Below, piece by piece: positions 1-8,676 of a DNA stretch of 28,057 nucleotides. This DNA is from CAWBRT01 sp050015355. GTDB lineage: Bacteria > Acidobacteriota > Terriglobia > Terriglobales > Acidobacteriaceae. A model generated the notes under the pieces. The model was given only the letters and a program-made list of their open reading frames with translations, was not told the origin of the DNA and made no database searches. A program made the position numbers and the translations under genes. Within the stretch, counting starts at the first letter, position 1, and each line of letters opens with the position of its first letter. The DNA lies in contig JBEKBO010000053.1 in NCBI GenBank assembly GCA_050015355.1, positions 1 to 28,057 of the forward strand, written 5' to 3'.

Positions 1-118
1 CCCGTCGAGAAAGTTGAATCTGAAGTGATCTGCGTCCACGCATGACATAGCTATAGACTCCAATCCATTTCTTGCCAAGTGCCTATCTAGCTTACCTATC
101 TATGCGGTCACAGTACTA

Positions 119-1024
119 GTGGCATCGGCGCTGGTGGGCGTTGGGTCTTCGGTGTTTCACCCCGAATCGTCGCGAGTAGCTCGCATGGCCTCGGGCGGAC
201 AGCATGGCCTTGCGCAATCGATTTTTCAGGTCGGCGGAAACGTAGGCGCTACACTGGGACCTTTGCTGGCGGCGTTTATTGTCCTGCCACGTGGCCAACA
301 TAGCCTGGGCTGGTTTTCGATCGCTTCTCTGCTGTCGCTTCTCGTGCTGACAGTTGTCAGTGGGTGGTACAAAACCAACATATCAACAAACAAGGCGGAG
401 TCGCGCGCAACCAAGGTCGAGAGCCACCTGCCAGTTTCTTCTAGAAAGGTCGCACTATCGATTGCGATCCTGATTTGTCTTTTGTTTTCGAAGGCCTTCT
501 ATCAAGCGAGCCTGACCAGCTATTACACCTTCTACCTGATCAGCAAATTTCACATGTCGGTACAGAACGCCCAAATCCATCTGTTTGTTTTTTGGGGTTC
601 GATCGCGGCAGGTGCGTTGATTGGTGGACCCGTCGGCGACCGAATCGGGCGCAAGTATGTCATCTGGGGTTCGATTCTGGGTGTTCTGCCCTTCACCTTG
701 ATGCTGCCATACGCCAATCTGTTCTGGACCGTCATTCTCATTATCGCAATTGGCTTTATTCTGTCGTCATCGTTTTCGGCCATCGTGGTCTATGCCCAGG
801 AATTGGTTCCCGGGAGAGTGGGAACGATGTCCGGCATATCGTTCGGATTTTCCTTCGGATTGGGTGGACTTGGCGCCGCACTGCTAGGTCAGTTGGCTGA
901 TATGACAAGCATCTATTTCGTCTATCGCGTCTGCTCATTTCTGCCGGCGATTGGACTGCTGACCGTGTTCTTGCCGAATCTGGAAAAAGCCAAGCCCGGC
1001 AAACAGAAGGCATCTGCCGTCTGA
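119..1024 (+). pseudogene. MFS transporter, fosmidomycin-resistance (Fsr) type, 5'-truncated
   Basis: Major facilitator membrane transporter, presumably a drug/proton antiporter. The stretch FHPESSRVARMASGGQHGLA followed by QSIFQVGGN, GPLLAA and the later GGPVGDRIGRK loop is typical of the Fsr/fosmidomycin-resistance subfamily. About seven to eight hydrophobic segments remain. Family members are near 400 residues and this reading has 301, because the first roughly 100 residues (about three membrane helices) are missing. The frame is open upstream only to about position 29 (stop at 26-28), and recognisable similarity starts near 95, so the loss lies inside the window and is not a window-edge effect. 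The GTG at 119 has no clear ribosome site. The C-terminus, ending in VFLPNLEKA, looks complete. I infer a 5'-deleted gene that is probably non-functional. Confidence 0.75.
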
Positions 1025-1485
1025 AGACTTCGTTCGGATCTCTCGACTGATTTTGGGACCGCCGCTCCCGCCCAATGGGATTTAGAGTCCCCCATTCGGC
1101 ACGGTGGCGTGCTCCGCTGCGTCGGAGCAGCTCTCTTGCAAATCCTGGCTATTTACCAACTACAACAAGCTCCGAGGTCTGCTTGATCAGCGGAGGCAGA
1201 TTCTTGCAGACCCGACTTATGGCTTGCTCATACGCATATGCTAGCTGGAGCACGGCGAAATCCGCGTGTTTCTTCCCAATGATATGCATGCCTGGTTCTC
1301 GAGCATTCCCCCGGAGGATGCGCGCGTCAGGTGGTCTTCCCGGAAGCGATAGCGAACTCGCACACAGCCAAAGGCAGCGCTCGCACAGGGTTTGAGTTAT
1401 GGTATAGTTCGCACCATTGCATGCCTGAGCCGGCACCCGTGCCTGCGAATATAGTTCATCACGCAAAAGGGGATGAAACACATTT
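1025..1485. other. Gene-poor gap with a small hairpin and an antisense amidase relic
   Basis: No intact gene is seen on either strand. A perfect 6-bp stem (gctccg/cggagc, 1111-1128, loop of 6) lies about 90 bases after the MFS stop, but it has no T-run, so it is a poor terminator. The minus strand of 1152-1298 carries the amidase fragment listed separately. The rest shows nothing I can support. Confidence 0.5.
1149..1298 (-). pseudogene. Amidase-signature family, C-terminal fragment
   Basis: On the minus strand the translation GMHIIGKKHADFAVLQLAYA, followed by YEQA and NLPPL, matches the usual end of amidase-signature enzymes (pattern PVGMQIIG, D..LL..A.AYEQA, RPPL). Only this tail of about 45 residues is recognisable. 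The catalytic Ser-Ser-Lys region, which would lie some 300 residues upstream, is absent, because the sequence further upstream on that strand is unrelated and then runs under the dehydrogenase gene. The open frame extends to 1580, but the part beyond about 1298 shows no similarity. I read it as a relic of a deleted amidase gene. The match is short, so chance resemblance remains possible. Confidence 0.5.
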
Positions 1486-2448
1486 ATGGAAACAGGGAAC
1501 AAGCACGCTCTCGGCTGGGTCGGAACCGGTCGAATGGGATATGCCATGGCGGAACGTCTGGCCAAAGCCGGCTGCAACATCTCCGTCTACAACCGTACCC
1601 GATCGAAGGCCGAGCCGCTGGCGGCAGCCGGCGCGAAAATCGTGAACTCTCCCGCGGAACTGGCGGGATGCGATGTTGTTTTCAGCATGCTTGCGGCCTC
1701 CGAAGATCTCAAACAGATAATTATCGGCCCCGGTGGAATGATTGCCACGGCCGGAAAGGCGCCGAAGATCCTGGTCGACTGCACTTCGGTCTCTATCGAG
1801 GCGTCGGCGGAAGTTCGCCAAAAGCTGGCGGGGATGGGGGGCAAGTTTCTAGCCGCCCCGGTCAGCGGTAATGCGAAAGTTGTCAAGGCCGGCAAGCTCA
1901 GCGTCGTCGTCTCCGGCCCTAAGGAAGCTTTTGACGAAGCAATGCCTTACATCAACCTGTTCGCACCGGCCGGGGTCAGTTACGTGGGAGAAGGCGAACT
2001 GGCGCGAATTGCCAAGATTTGTCACAACGTAATGTTGGGTGTCGTGGCGCAGAACCTGGCTGAGATCACGGTTCTGGCGGAGAAAGCCGGCTTGTCGCGG
2101 GCCGCGTTTCTGGCCTTTATGAACATCAGCGTGATGGGGTCCGTCTTCACTCGCTACAAGAGTCCGGCCTTCGTCAATCTCGACTGGACGACGACGTTCA
2201 CTCCAAGCCTGTTGCGCAAGGATCTGGATCTGGGATTGGCTTTGGGGAAAAAGCTCGACGTGCCTATGCCGGTGGCCGCTACCGCCAGAGACGTATTGCA
2301 ATCGCACATGGGCCACGGTGCACTCCTCGGTGGGGGGTATCTGGAAAAGGATTTCGCAACGCTGCTGGAATACCAGGCACACTGCTCAGGAATCGAACTC
2401 AAGCCGGAAAACGTGGAGGTCTGGGACGGGCTGTCTCCGAAAAAATAG
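1486..2448 (+). CDS. 3-hydroxyisobutyrate dehydrogenase-like NAD(P)-dependent oxidoreductase
   Basis: Beta-hydroxyacid dehydrogenase family enzyme, cytoplasmic, oxidising a 3-hydroxy acid or reducing the semialdehyde with NAD(P). The N-terminal Rossmann motif GTGRMG is at residues 13-18. The substrate-binding segment AAPVSGNAKVVKAGKLSVVV (123-142) matches the usual D/A-PVSGG..GA..G.L pattern but with N-A-K replacing the normal glycines. The catalytic lysine is K177 in AKICHN, with N181 in the expected place. Length is 320 against about 290 for the family, the extra being mostly at the two ends. The ATG at 1486 sits after a weak AAGGGG site. It stands 226 bases upstream of a Liv-type ABC operon on the same strand, so a shared catabolic role is plausible. 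The substrate cannot be read from the sequence. Confidence 0.85.
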   Translation: METGNKHALGWVGTGRMGYAMAERLAKAGCNISVYNRTRSKAEPLAAAGAKIVNSPAELAGCDVVFSMLAASEDLKQIIIGPGGMIATAGKAPKILVDCTSVSIEASAEVRQKLAGMGGKFLAAPVSGNAKVVKAGKLSVVVSGPKEAFDEAMPYINLFAPAGVSYVGEGELARIAKICHNVMLGVVAQNLAEITVLAEKAGLSRAAFLAFMNISVMGSVFTRYKSPAFVNLDWTTTFTPSLLRKDLDLGLALGKKLDVPMPVAATARDVLQSHMGHGALLGGGYLEKDFATLLEYQAHCSGIELKPENVEVWDGLSPKK

Positions 2449-2674
2449 AAGACGTTTGGCGGAGGGCCGAATTGTGGCAAGGGCTGCCTTGTGGGTCAGT
2501 TGCAACGCGCCCGCTTTCGCGTTTTGGCCGCTGCCGGAGAAAGAATTCAAGAATAATTCCGATTTATGATCCCTGTAATGTGGGAGTTGGGCGCAACTGC
2601 CGCTGGTCTTTCAAAGGGTGGGCGGGCTACATCGTATTTTCAACTGGGGAAGAAAGCACATCAGGAGGTAAAGG

Positions 2675-3832
2675 ATGACGAAACGTACGATGGCGCTGGT
2701 GGCCGCCCTGTGCTTGGTGTTCATCGACATAGCACGGGCAGACAACGTAAAAATCGGCTTCATTAATTCCATGACTGGTTCGGAAGCCCCTGTAGGGGAA
2801 AACCTCACCAACGGGGTCACACTCGCCCTGGAGGACTTGGCGAAGGCGGGCATCAAGGTAGATCTGGTCAAGGAAGACGATACGGGTAAACCACAGGTTT
2901 CCATGAGCGCAATGGAAAAGCTGGCAACACGCGACAAGGTTGCGGGTGTCGTTGGACCCTATACAGCGGCATGCGGCAACGCCATTGCCCGCGTGGCGGA
3001 AAAGTACAAAGTCCCGTTGGTGGTTCCGGTAGCCGCGAAGGACGAGATTACGCAGCAGGGCCTGAAGTGGGTCTTTCGCCCCGGCGCCATCAGCTACGAC
3101 TACGCGGAAATCGTGATCGAGATGGCGACAGCCCTCGACAAGCCGAAGACAATGGCGATCATCAACGAAAACACCGACTTCGGCATCTCCGTTGCGCGCG
3201 GCGCCAAGGCGGTAGCAGCCAAGAAAGGGATTCAGATTGTCTTTGAAGAAGCTTATTACAAAGGATCGCCCGACTATCGGGCGACGCTTTCAAAGATAAA
3301 GGCAACGAATCCCGATCTGGTTTTCATGGTTTCTTACGTGGCCGACGCAATCCTGCTGATGCGCCAATCGCGGGAAGTCGGTTTGCGTCCCAAGGCGTTC
3401 CTTGGCGCGGGAGCGGGATTCTCGGTCGCTCAGTTCGCGCAAGAGCAGGCCATCTCGAACTATGTTTTTTCCAGTACGCAATGGACCCAGGACGCCAAGT
3501 GGCCGGGCGCCAAAGATTTCGGTAAAAGGTATGAGGCCAAGTTCGGCAAACAACCGACCTACCATGCAGCGGCAGCATATGAGGCCATGATGATCATGGC
3601 GGAAACCGCCGTAAAGGCAGGCGGAGACCGGGAAAAGCTCAGAGAGGCGCTGCGAGCCGGGAAATGGAACGGCATCTGGGGTGAGGTGAAATTTGCCGAT
3701 TACGACAACTTTACCAACCAGAATAAACACCAGATGCTGGTGGAGCAGATCCAGAACGGCAGGCACGAAACCGTCTATCCTCCGCAGCAGGCTGCTAAGA
3801 AGCCCATATATCCGTTCCCCGGATGGAAATGA
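2675..3832 (+). CDS. livK: Branched-chain amino acid type ABC transporter, substrate-binding protein (first operon)
   Basis: Periplasmic type-I binding protein that delivers amino acids or related solutes to the LivHM-LivGF transporter encoded next to it. The signal peptide is about residues 1-22, with a hydrophobic core ALVAALCLVF and probable cleavage after ARA. The mature part starts VKIGFINSMTGSEAPVGENL, the usual LivK opening, and contains the GVVGPYTAACGNAIA segment and KYKVPLV. Length 385 is normal. A strong AGGAGG site lies 6 bases before the ATG. It is the first gene of a five-gene transporter operon. The family binds many ligands (amino acids, amides, aromatic acids), so the ligand is unknown and the symbol names the family only. 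Confidence 0.9.
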   Translation: MTKRTMALVAALCLVFIDIARADNVKIGFINSMTGSEAPVGENLTNGVTLALEDLAKAGIKVDLVKEDDTGKPQVSMSAMEKLATRDKVAGVVGPYTAACGNAIARVAEKYKVPLVVPVAAKDEITQQGLKWVFRPGAISYDYAEIVIEMATALDKPKTMAIINENTDFGISVARGAKAVAAKKGIQIVFEEAYYKGSPDYRATLSKIKATNPDLVFMVSYVADAILLMRQSREVGLRPKAFLGAGAGFSVAQFAQEQAISNYVFSSTQWTQDAKWPGAKDFGKRYEAKFGKQPTYHAAAAYEAMMIMAETAVKAGGDREKLREALRAGKWNGIWGEVKFADYDNFTNQNKHQMLVEQIQNGRHETVYPPQQAAKKPIYPFPGWK

Positions 3833-3863
3833 TCTTTAGGTTGGTTCACTGGTTGGCGCGGAG

Positions 3864-4742
3864 ATGCCCAGCGGAATGACCGTTTTTTTTCAAGCGGTGC
3901 TCAGCGGAGTGCTGATCGGCGGCATCTACGCCCTGATCGGAATCGGCATGAGTATCATCTTCGGGGTAATGAGGATCATCAACTTCGCGCATGGCGATAT
4001 CCTCATGCTTGGGATGTACCTCTCGTACTATCTCTTTGCTCTGGCCGGCATTGATCCTTTCGTTTCAGTTCTGATCATTATCCCAATAATGTTTGCGTTC
4101 GGAGCGCTTCTGCAAAAGGTCTTCATCAACCGTATGCTTGATGCCCTGCCGCAGAACCAGCTTCTCCTGACCATCGGACTGGGCCTCATCATGAGCAATG
4201 CGATGATGCTTGCCTTCACGTCCGACTACAAGATTCTTACCACTTCCTATTCCTCGGCAAGCGTGACGCTGGCTGGAATTTCTATTTCGGAGCCGCTGGC
4301 CATTTCATTCCTCATCACCGCCGGCATTACCGCTCTGCTCTACTGGTTCCTGACGAGAACGGATACGGGGCAGGCGATCAGGGCCACCGCCCAGGATGCG
4401 CAGGCGGCGCAGTTGATGGGAATCAACGTCAAGCGAATGGGAATGATTGCGTTCGGGATTGGGGGCGCGCTCGCCGCCACCGCCGGCGCCCTGATTTCCC
4501 CAACCTACTACATCTATCCCCAGGTCGGCAGTGCCTTCACCCTGAAAGCCTTTGTCATTACGGTGATGGGCGGAATGGGAAGCGTCGTCGGCGCCACTAT
4601 CGGTGGCATCATCATTGGGGGTACGGAGTCGGTCAGCTCGGTATGTATCTCTTCCGGCTGGAAAGACGTTGTGGTTTTCGCCGTCTTCCTGCTGGTGCTC
4701 CTGTTCAAACCCGCCGGACTCATGGGCAAATCCAGAATGTAG
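3864..4742 (+). CDS. livH: Branched-chain amino acid type ABC transporter permease LivH (first operon)
   Basis: Inner-membrane permease, one half of the LivH/LivM heterodimer. The opening AVLSGVLIGGIYALIGIGMS and the following MRIINFAHGDILMLGMY are the hallmark of LivH. Several membrane helices run to the C-terminal FAVFLLVLLFKPAGLMGK, also typical. Length 292 is normal. The gene starts 31 bases after the binding-protein stop. The ATG at 3864 is used, and a second ATG at 3876 is an alternative since the ribosome site is weak for both. Two cysteine-containing residues near SVSSVCISSGWKD differ from the usual GYKD loop but do not look damaging. Confidence 0.9.
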   Translation: MPSGMTVFFQAVLSGVLIGGIYALIGIGMSIIFGVMRIINFAHGDILMLGMYLSYYLFALAGIDPFVSVLIIIPIMFAFGALLQKVFINRMLDALPQNQLLLTIGLGLIMSNAMMLAFTSDYKILTTSYSSASVTLAGISISEPLAISFLITAGITALLYWFLTRTDTGQAIRATAQDAQAAQLMGINVKRMGMIAFGIGGALAATAGALISPTYYIYPQVGSAFTLKAFVITVMGGMGSVVGATIGGIIIGGTESVSSVCISSGWKDVVVFAVFLLVLLFKPAGLMGKSRM

Positions 4743-4762
4743 CGAGTGTGGCAGCGGCGAAT

Positions 4763-5839
4763 ATGCTCAAAACAACTGTTACGCGCCGAAGGATGGGATC
4801 GCGGCTCTCTAACATCATTCTGCTGCTGACATTGGCTGCGCTTTTTTTCTTTCCCCGGTTTGTGGCGAGCCCTTATGCCTTCCACATCATGATTTTGCTG
4901 TTTCTCAGTACGATTGTGGGGACGAGCTGGAACATTATCGGCGGCTACACCGGTCAATACTCAATCGGCCATGCTGCCTATTTCGGTACCGGCGCGTATG
5001 TAACCATGGTCCTGATGAAAGACAAGCAGATCCCGCCATGGTTGGGTGTGTGGGCTGGAGTTGCACTGGTGATCATCATCGCACTTGTGATCGGCTCCAT
5101 TTGTTTTCGTCTGCGCGGTCCCTACTTTGTCCTCGCTTCCATTGCAGTCGCCGAGATCATGCGCCTATCAGCGATGAACCTCAAGGAGCTGACCAACGGC
5201 GCCGAAGGCATCCTGGCGACAGAGCTTCCCGCCTTCAGAATCGGTGGAAGGGTGATCACCGATTTCGTAAGCAAGACCCCCTTCTACTACATCAGCCTGG
5301 TGCTTGCGATCGTGACCATCGTGGTCGCCTTCCTGGTACTCCACTCGAAGCTGGGATACTGCTTTCAGGCGATCCGTGAAGACCAGGATGCCGCTCACGC
5401 TCTCGGTATTAACCCAACTTTCTACAAGAACGCAGCCCTCGTCATTTCGGCGATCTTCACGGGAATTGCCGGAGGTTTCTACGCGATCTATGTCGGTTTC
5501 GTCGATCCGGCGACTGTGATGTCTCTCGACATTTCAGTGCAGATTGTTCTCGTCTGCATAATAGGCGGCATCGGGACAATCTACGGTCCCCTGATCGGCT
5601 CAATTCTGATCGTGCCAATCACGGAGGCTCTGCGGAGCAATCTGATTGCCGAGGCAATCTTCAAGACCGGGATGGTTTCCCAGGAATCGCATTTCGGCTC
5701 GTTCCTGAAGGAGAACCTGGCCCATGCCCATGCCCTCATCTACGGAATCCTGGTGGTGCTTGTCATTCTTTTCATGCCGGAGGGGGTGGTCGGCTTCCAG
5801 AGAAAACTGTGGAGCAAGTGGAACAAGGGGCTCGGGTGA
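4763..5839 (+). CDS. livM: Branched-chain amino acid type ABC transporter permease LivM (first operon)
   Basis: Second inner-membrane permease of the transporter. It carries the LivM landmarks SWNIIGGYTGQYSIGHAAYF, FRLRGPYFVLASIAVAEI, the cytoplasmic coupling segment AIREDQDAAHALGIN, and GGIGTIYGPLIGS. The open frame extends upstream to 4643, but that part lies inside livH and reads as non-hydrophobic shadow sequence. The ATG at 4763, 20 bases after the livH stop, gives a normal 358-residue protein, and another ATG 30 bases later is possible. The stop overlaps the start of the next gene by one base (TGATG), which indicates translational coupling. Confidence 0.88.
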   Translation: MLKTTVTRRRMGSRLSNIILLLTLAALFFFPRFVASPYAFHIMILLFLSTIVGTSWNIIGGYTGQYSIGHAAYFGTGAYVTMVLMKDKQIPPWLGVWAGVALVIIIALVIGSICFRLRGPYFVLASIAVAEIMRLSAMNLKELTNGAEGILATELPAFRIGGRVITDFVSKTPFYYISLVLAIVTIVVAFLVLHSKLGYCFQAIREDQDAAHALGINPTFYKNAALVISAIFTGIAGGFYAIYVGFVDPATVMSLDISVQIVLVCIIGGIGTIYGPLIGSILIVPITEALRSNLIAEAIFKTGMVSQESHFGSFLKENLAHAHALIYGILVVLVILFMPEGVVGFQRKLWSKWNKGLG

Positions 5840-6570
5840 TGGCGATTCTGGAACTTAATCACGTGAGCAAGTCCTTCGGCGGTCTGGCCGCCAACTCCGA
5901 CGTCTCGTTCAGGGTAGAGGAGGGCGCAATCATGGGGCTGATAGGCCCCAACGGAGCCGGAAAGACCACCCTTTTCAATTGCATCACTGGCTACTACTCG
6001 CCCACGCGGGGAGAGATCGTTTTCAGGGGACATCGCATCAATGGCTTGCAACCGGATAAGGTTTGCAAGCTGGGAATGGTTAGAACCTGGCAGAAAGTGC
6101 GCCCACTTACCAAGTTGTCAGTATTGGAGAACGTGATGATTGGGGCGCTGTGCCGCACTAACTCGGTGAAGGCCGCCCGAGAGCTAGCCGCGCGGCAGCT
6201 CGAACTGGTAAAGATGGAAAACCGCGCCGATTTCCTCGCGGGCGGCCTCCCAATCGGCGAGCGGAAAAAACTGGAAATGGCCCGCGTCCTCGCCACCGAC
6301 CCGCAATTGCTGCTGCTCGACGAAGTTATGGGGGGGCTTAACCCCACCGAAAGCGACGACATCATCCAGTTGATTCTCGCCATCAAGGAACGTGGAATCA
6401 CCCAAGTGGTCATTGAGCACGACATGAAGGCGATCATGCGAGTTTCGGATCGCGTGGTCGTGCTGAACTCCGGAGAAAAGCTCGCCGAGGGAACTCCCGT
6501 GGATGTGGTCAACAATCAACTGGTGATTGACGCCTACCTCGGCAAAGCCATTCCCGATGGCACTGTCTGA
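5839..6570 (+). CDS. livG: Branched-chain amino acid type ABC transporter ATP-binding protein LivG (first operon)
   Basis: Cytoplasmic ATPase that pairs with LivF. Walker A GPNGAGKTT follows the opening LNHVSKSFGGLAAN. Walker B is LLLLDEVMGGLNP, with Val-Met after the catalytic Glu as often found in LivG, and the switch histidine is in VIEHDMK. The ABC signature is degenerate: GLPIGERKKLEMAR stands where most ABC proteins have LSGGQ. The 243-residue reading from the ATG at 5839 overlaps the livM stop by one base and gives the expected length. An upstream in-frame ATG at 5809 lies inside livM and is less likely. Confidence 0.88.
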   Translation: MAILELNHVSKSFGGLAANSDVSFRVEEGAIMGLIGPNGAGKTTLFNCITGYYSPTRGEIVFRGHRINGLQPDKVCKLGMVRTWQKVRPLTKLSVLENVMIGALCRTNSVKAARELAARQLELVKMENRADFLAGGLPIGERKKLEMARVLATDPQLLLLDEVMGGLNPTESDDIIQLILAIKERGITQVVIEHDMKAIMRVSDRVVVLNSGEKLAEGTPVDVVNNQLVIDAYLGKAIPDGTV

Positions 6571-6594
6571 AGACGCGGAACCAATGGCGGGACC

Positions 6595-7299
6595 ATGCTC
6601 AAAATCGCAGGACTAAATTTCAGCTACGACGACTTCAAGGTACTCTGGGATCTCAATCTGGAGGTGAACGAAGGCGAAATCGTTACCGTTGTGGGGCCGA
6701 ATGGCGCAGGCAAATCCACGATGCTCAAGAACATCTCCCGGCTGGTGAAACCGTCGTCCGGCTCGATCATTTTCAGCGGTGTCGATCTGACGGGCTTGGA
6801 ATCGCATGAGGTGGCGGCGCAGGGCGTCATCCAGGTCCCGGAGGGCCGCAGGATCTTTCCGGAAATGACGGTATTGGAGAATCTACGGATGGGGTCCTAT
6901 CTCAAGAGCCTCCGCCAGGACCGGGAAGCAAAACTCAAGCGGGTATTCAGTCTCTTCCCGCGTCTCAAAGAGAGGCAGAAGCAACTGGGAGGGACGATGT
7001 CCGGGGGAGAGCAGCAGATGCTCGCCATCGCTCGAGGCTTGATGGCTGAACCCCGGCTTCTGCTTCTGGACGAGCCCTCGCTTGGCCTCTCCCCGCTGTT
7101 GGTGGACAGCATCTTCAAGACGATTGCTGAAGTCAATCGACAGGGTGTGACCATTCTCCTGGTCGAGCAGAACGTATACCAGGCACTCCACGTGTCAAAT
7201 CGGGCCTACGTTCTGGAAAATGGCCGCATCGTGATGACCGGCACCGGCAAAGATCTCCTCAGCGACCAGCATGTAAAGAAGGCTTTCCTGGGGATATAG
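6595..7299 (+). CDS. livF: Branched-chain amino acid type ABC transporter ATP-binding protein LivF (first operon)
   Basis: Second ATPase of the transporter, 234 residues, normal length. Walker A is GPNGAGKST, the canonical signature is MSGGEQQMLAIARGLM, Walker B is LLLLDEPSLGLSP, and the switch His of most ABC proteins is Gln in LVEQNV, as usual for LivF. It ends the operon and starts 24 bases after livG. The stop lies only 20 bases from the stop of the convergent M24 gene, and I see no clear terminator between them. Confidence 0.9.
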   Translation: MLKIAGLNFSYDDFKVLWDLNLEVNEGEIVTVVGPNGAGKSTMLKNISRLVKPSSGSIIFSGVDLTGLESHEVAAQGVIQVPEGRRIFPEMTVLENLRMGSYLKSLRQDREAKLKRVFSLFPRLKERQKQLGGTMSGGEQQMLAIARGLMAEPRLLLLDEPSLGLSPLLVDSIFKTIAEVNRQGVTILLVEQNVYQALHVSNRAYVLENGRIVMTGTGKDLLSDQHVKKAFLGI

Positions 7300-7319
7300 T
7301 TTCGGCTCGCGCTCCCCGC

Positions 7320-8576
7320 TCAGAAAACCTCGCAGCCCGGCAATCCGCAGGAGATCAGATGATCACTCGGGAAATTGGTCATGATCTCGCAACCATCCCG
7401 GGTCACAACCACCTGCTCTTCGATCCTCGCCGCGCCGGAGCCATCGGCCGCGCCGCACCAGGTCTCCAGGGCAAAGACCATGTTCTCCTTGATCACCGTC
7501 GGATAATCCAAACAGAAGCGCCGCGAGAAGATGGGACGCTCCCATTGTCCCAGGCCCAGTCCGTGGCCGTACTGGAGAAGGTAGGCCTCATCCTCATCGC
7601 GATAGCCGAACTCACTCGCCTCCGGCCACACCTGGCAGACTTCGCCGGTGGTGACGCCGGGCCTGATGGCGTCAATCGCGTCCGATAGCCACTTGGACGC
7701 GTTCTCGTAGGCTTCGATCTGGCACGGGTTCGCCTTGCCGCAGACGAACGTGCGGTAATAGCAGGTCTGGTAGCCCATGTAGGCGTGCATGAGGTCGAGG
7801 TAAACGATGTCTCCAGGCTGGATGATGCGGTCGGAGAAGGTGTGGCAATGCGGTTTTCCGCGGGCTCCGGAAACCGAATTGACGCATTGCACACGCTCCG
7901 AGCCGTGCTTGTAGAGATTGTAGTTGGCGATTGCCACCAGCTCGTTTTCACGAACGCCGGGTTTGATTGCCTTCGCCAGTTCCACGTAGGTCGCGTCCAC
8001 CATGCCGGCGGCCTTTTTCAGCAGTTCAATTTCGTCGGGAGTTTTGATCTCGCGGGCATCCAGCATCGCCTGCTGGCCGTCAACAACCGCAAGGCCTTCG
8101 TTCTCCAGCGCCCGCAGCATGGTGATTTCCATGTGGTCGACGCCGAGCGGCTCCTTTTCCACACCGTAGTCGGTCAGCACCCGCCTGATCTGCTTGGCAA
8201 ATCTCTTTTGCACGTTCAGTTCCGGAGGGATTGCGCCCATCATGTTGCTGATGGGTGCTTCCATGCGGTCTTCGATCCAGGGGCTGCTGATCCGCTTCGC
8301 CGGCGGAGCGGGGTCGAACAGGAATGGTTTGCCTTCGCGAGGGCAGATGGCATAGCGATTCATCTTGTCCCGGCACCATTCACCGATGTGGGTTCCGGTG
8401 ATGTAGCGTACGTTGTCCATGTCCATGGCGAGAACCGCCCCGAGTGCTCTGGCGTTGATTGCCGCTTGTGCTTTTTCGAAACGCTCTCTGCGGAGGCGAA
8501 CGAAATCGACGTTGGTTTCCCAGTCGGTGGCCATGGTGCCCCATGCCGCTCTGGTGTGTGGTCGGTTGTATTTCAC
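7320..8576 (-). CDS. M24-fold peptidase / creatinase-like hydrolase with a Cys at one metal-ligand position
   Basis: Pita-bread fold protein, related to Xaa-Pro aminopeptidase, creatinase and similar hydrolases. The start is the GTG at 8576: an AGGAG lies 7 bases upstream, whereas the open frame back to 8660 has no such site and adds unconvincing residues. Length is then 418, with an N-terminal domain (about 1-180) containing MDMDNVRYITGTHIGEW and a C-terminal catalytic domain. Of the five usual M24 metal ligands, Asp261 (YLDLMH), His338 (GHGLGLGQWE), Glu371 (ALETW) and Glu386 (RIEEQ) are present, but the second Asp is Cys272 (GYQTCYYRTF, where prolidases have GYxxDxxRTF). The metal site is therefore altered and the reaction cannot be assigned. 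It lies 100 bases downstream of the sugar-transport binding protein on the same strand, so it is probably the last gene of that operon. Confidence 0.82.
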   Translation of the reverse strand: MKYNRPHTRAAWGTMATDWETNVDFVRLRRERFEKAQAAINARALGAVLAMDMDNVRYITGTHIGEWCRDKMNRYAICPREGKPFLFDPAPPAKRISSPWIEDRMEAPISNMMGAIPPELNVQKRFAKQIRRVLTDYGVEKEPLGVDHMEITMLRALENEGLAVVDGQQAMLDAREIKTPDEIELLKKAAGMVDATYVELAKAIKPGVRENELVAIANYNLYKHGSERVQCVNSVSGARGKPHCHTFSDRIIQPGDIVYLDLMHAYMGYQTCYYRTFVCGKANPCQIEAYENASKWLSDAIDAIRPGVTTGEVCQVWPEASEFGYRDEDEAYLLQYGHGLGLGQWERPIFSRRFCLDYPTVIKENMVFALETWCGAADGSGAARIEEQVVVTRDGCEIMTNFPSDHLISCGLPGCEVF

Positions 8577-8632
8577 GTTTGATCTCCTGATTCTGGTGAA
8601 TCCATCTTTTCGCTGGAAAGACCGCCGGCCGG

Positions 8633-8658
8633 GGCGGCAGAGCAACGCTTGCTCCGCC
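8633..8658 (-). promoter_or_regulatory. Intercistronic hairpin between the binding-protein and M24 genes
   Basis: The sequence holds a 6-bp perfect stem (gagcaa/ttgctc, loop cgc), extended by ggcg/cgcc with a three-base bulge. It lies in the 100-base gap after the binding-protein stop. There is no T-run directly behind it on the minus strand, so it is better read as an mRNA-stabilising or attenuating hairpin than as a full terminator. Confidence 0.4.
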
Positions 8659-8676
8659 ACTCTCGGCCTGCACGCC

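Noticed and set aside
1075..1395. Open frame of 106 codons on the plus strand
   Set aside because: No recognisable domain or ribosome site. It overlaps the antisense amidase fragment, which explains the region better.
7300..7319. Bidirectional terminator between the convergent livF and M24 genes
   Set aside because: Only 20 bases separate the stops and they contain no stem-loop or T-run.
7785..8582. Long plus-strand open frames opposite the M24 and sugar operon genes (also 8413-9657 and 10953-11744)
   Set aside because: They are antisense shadows of high-GC genes. The minus-strand readings give clear families with ribosome sites and coupled overlaps.
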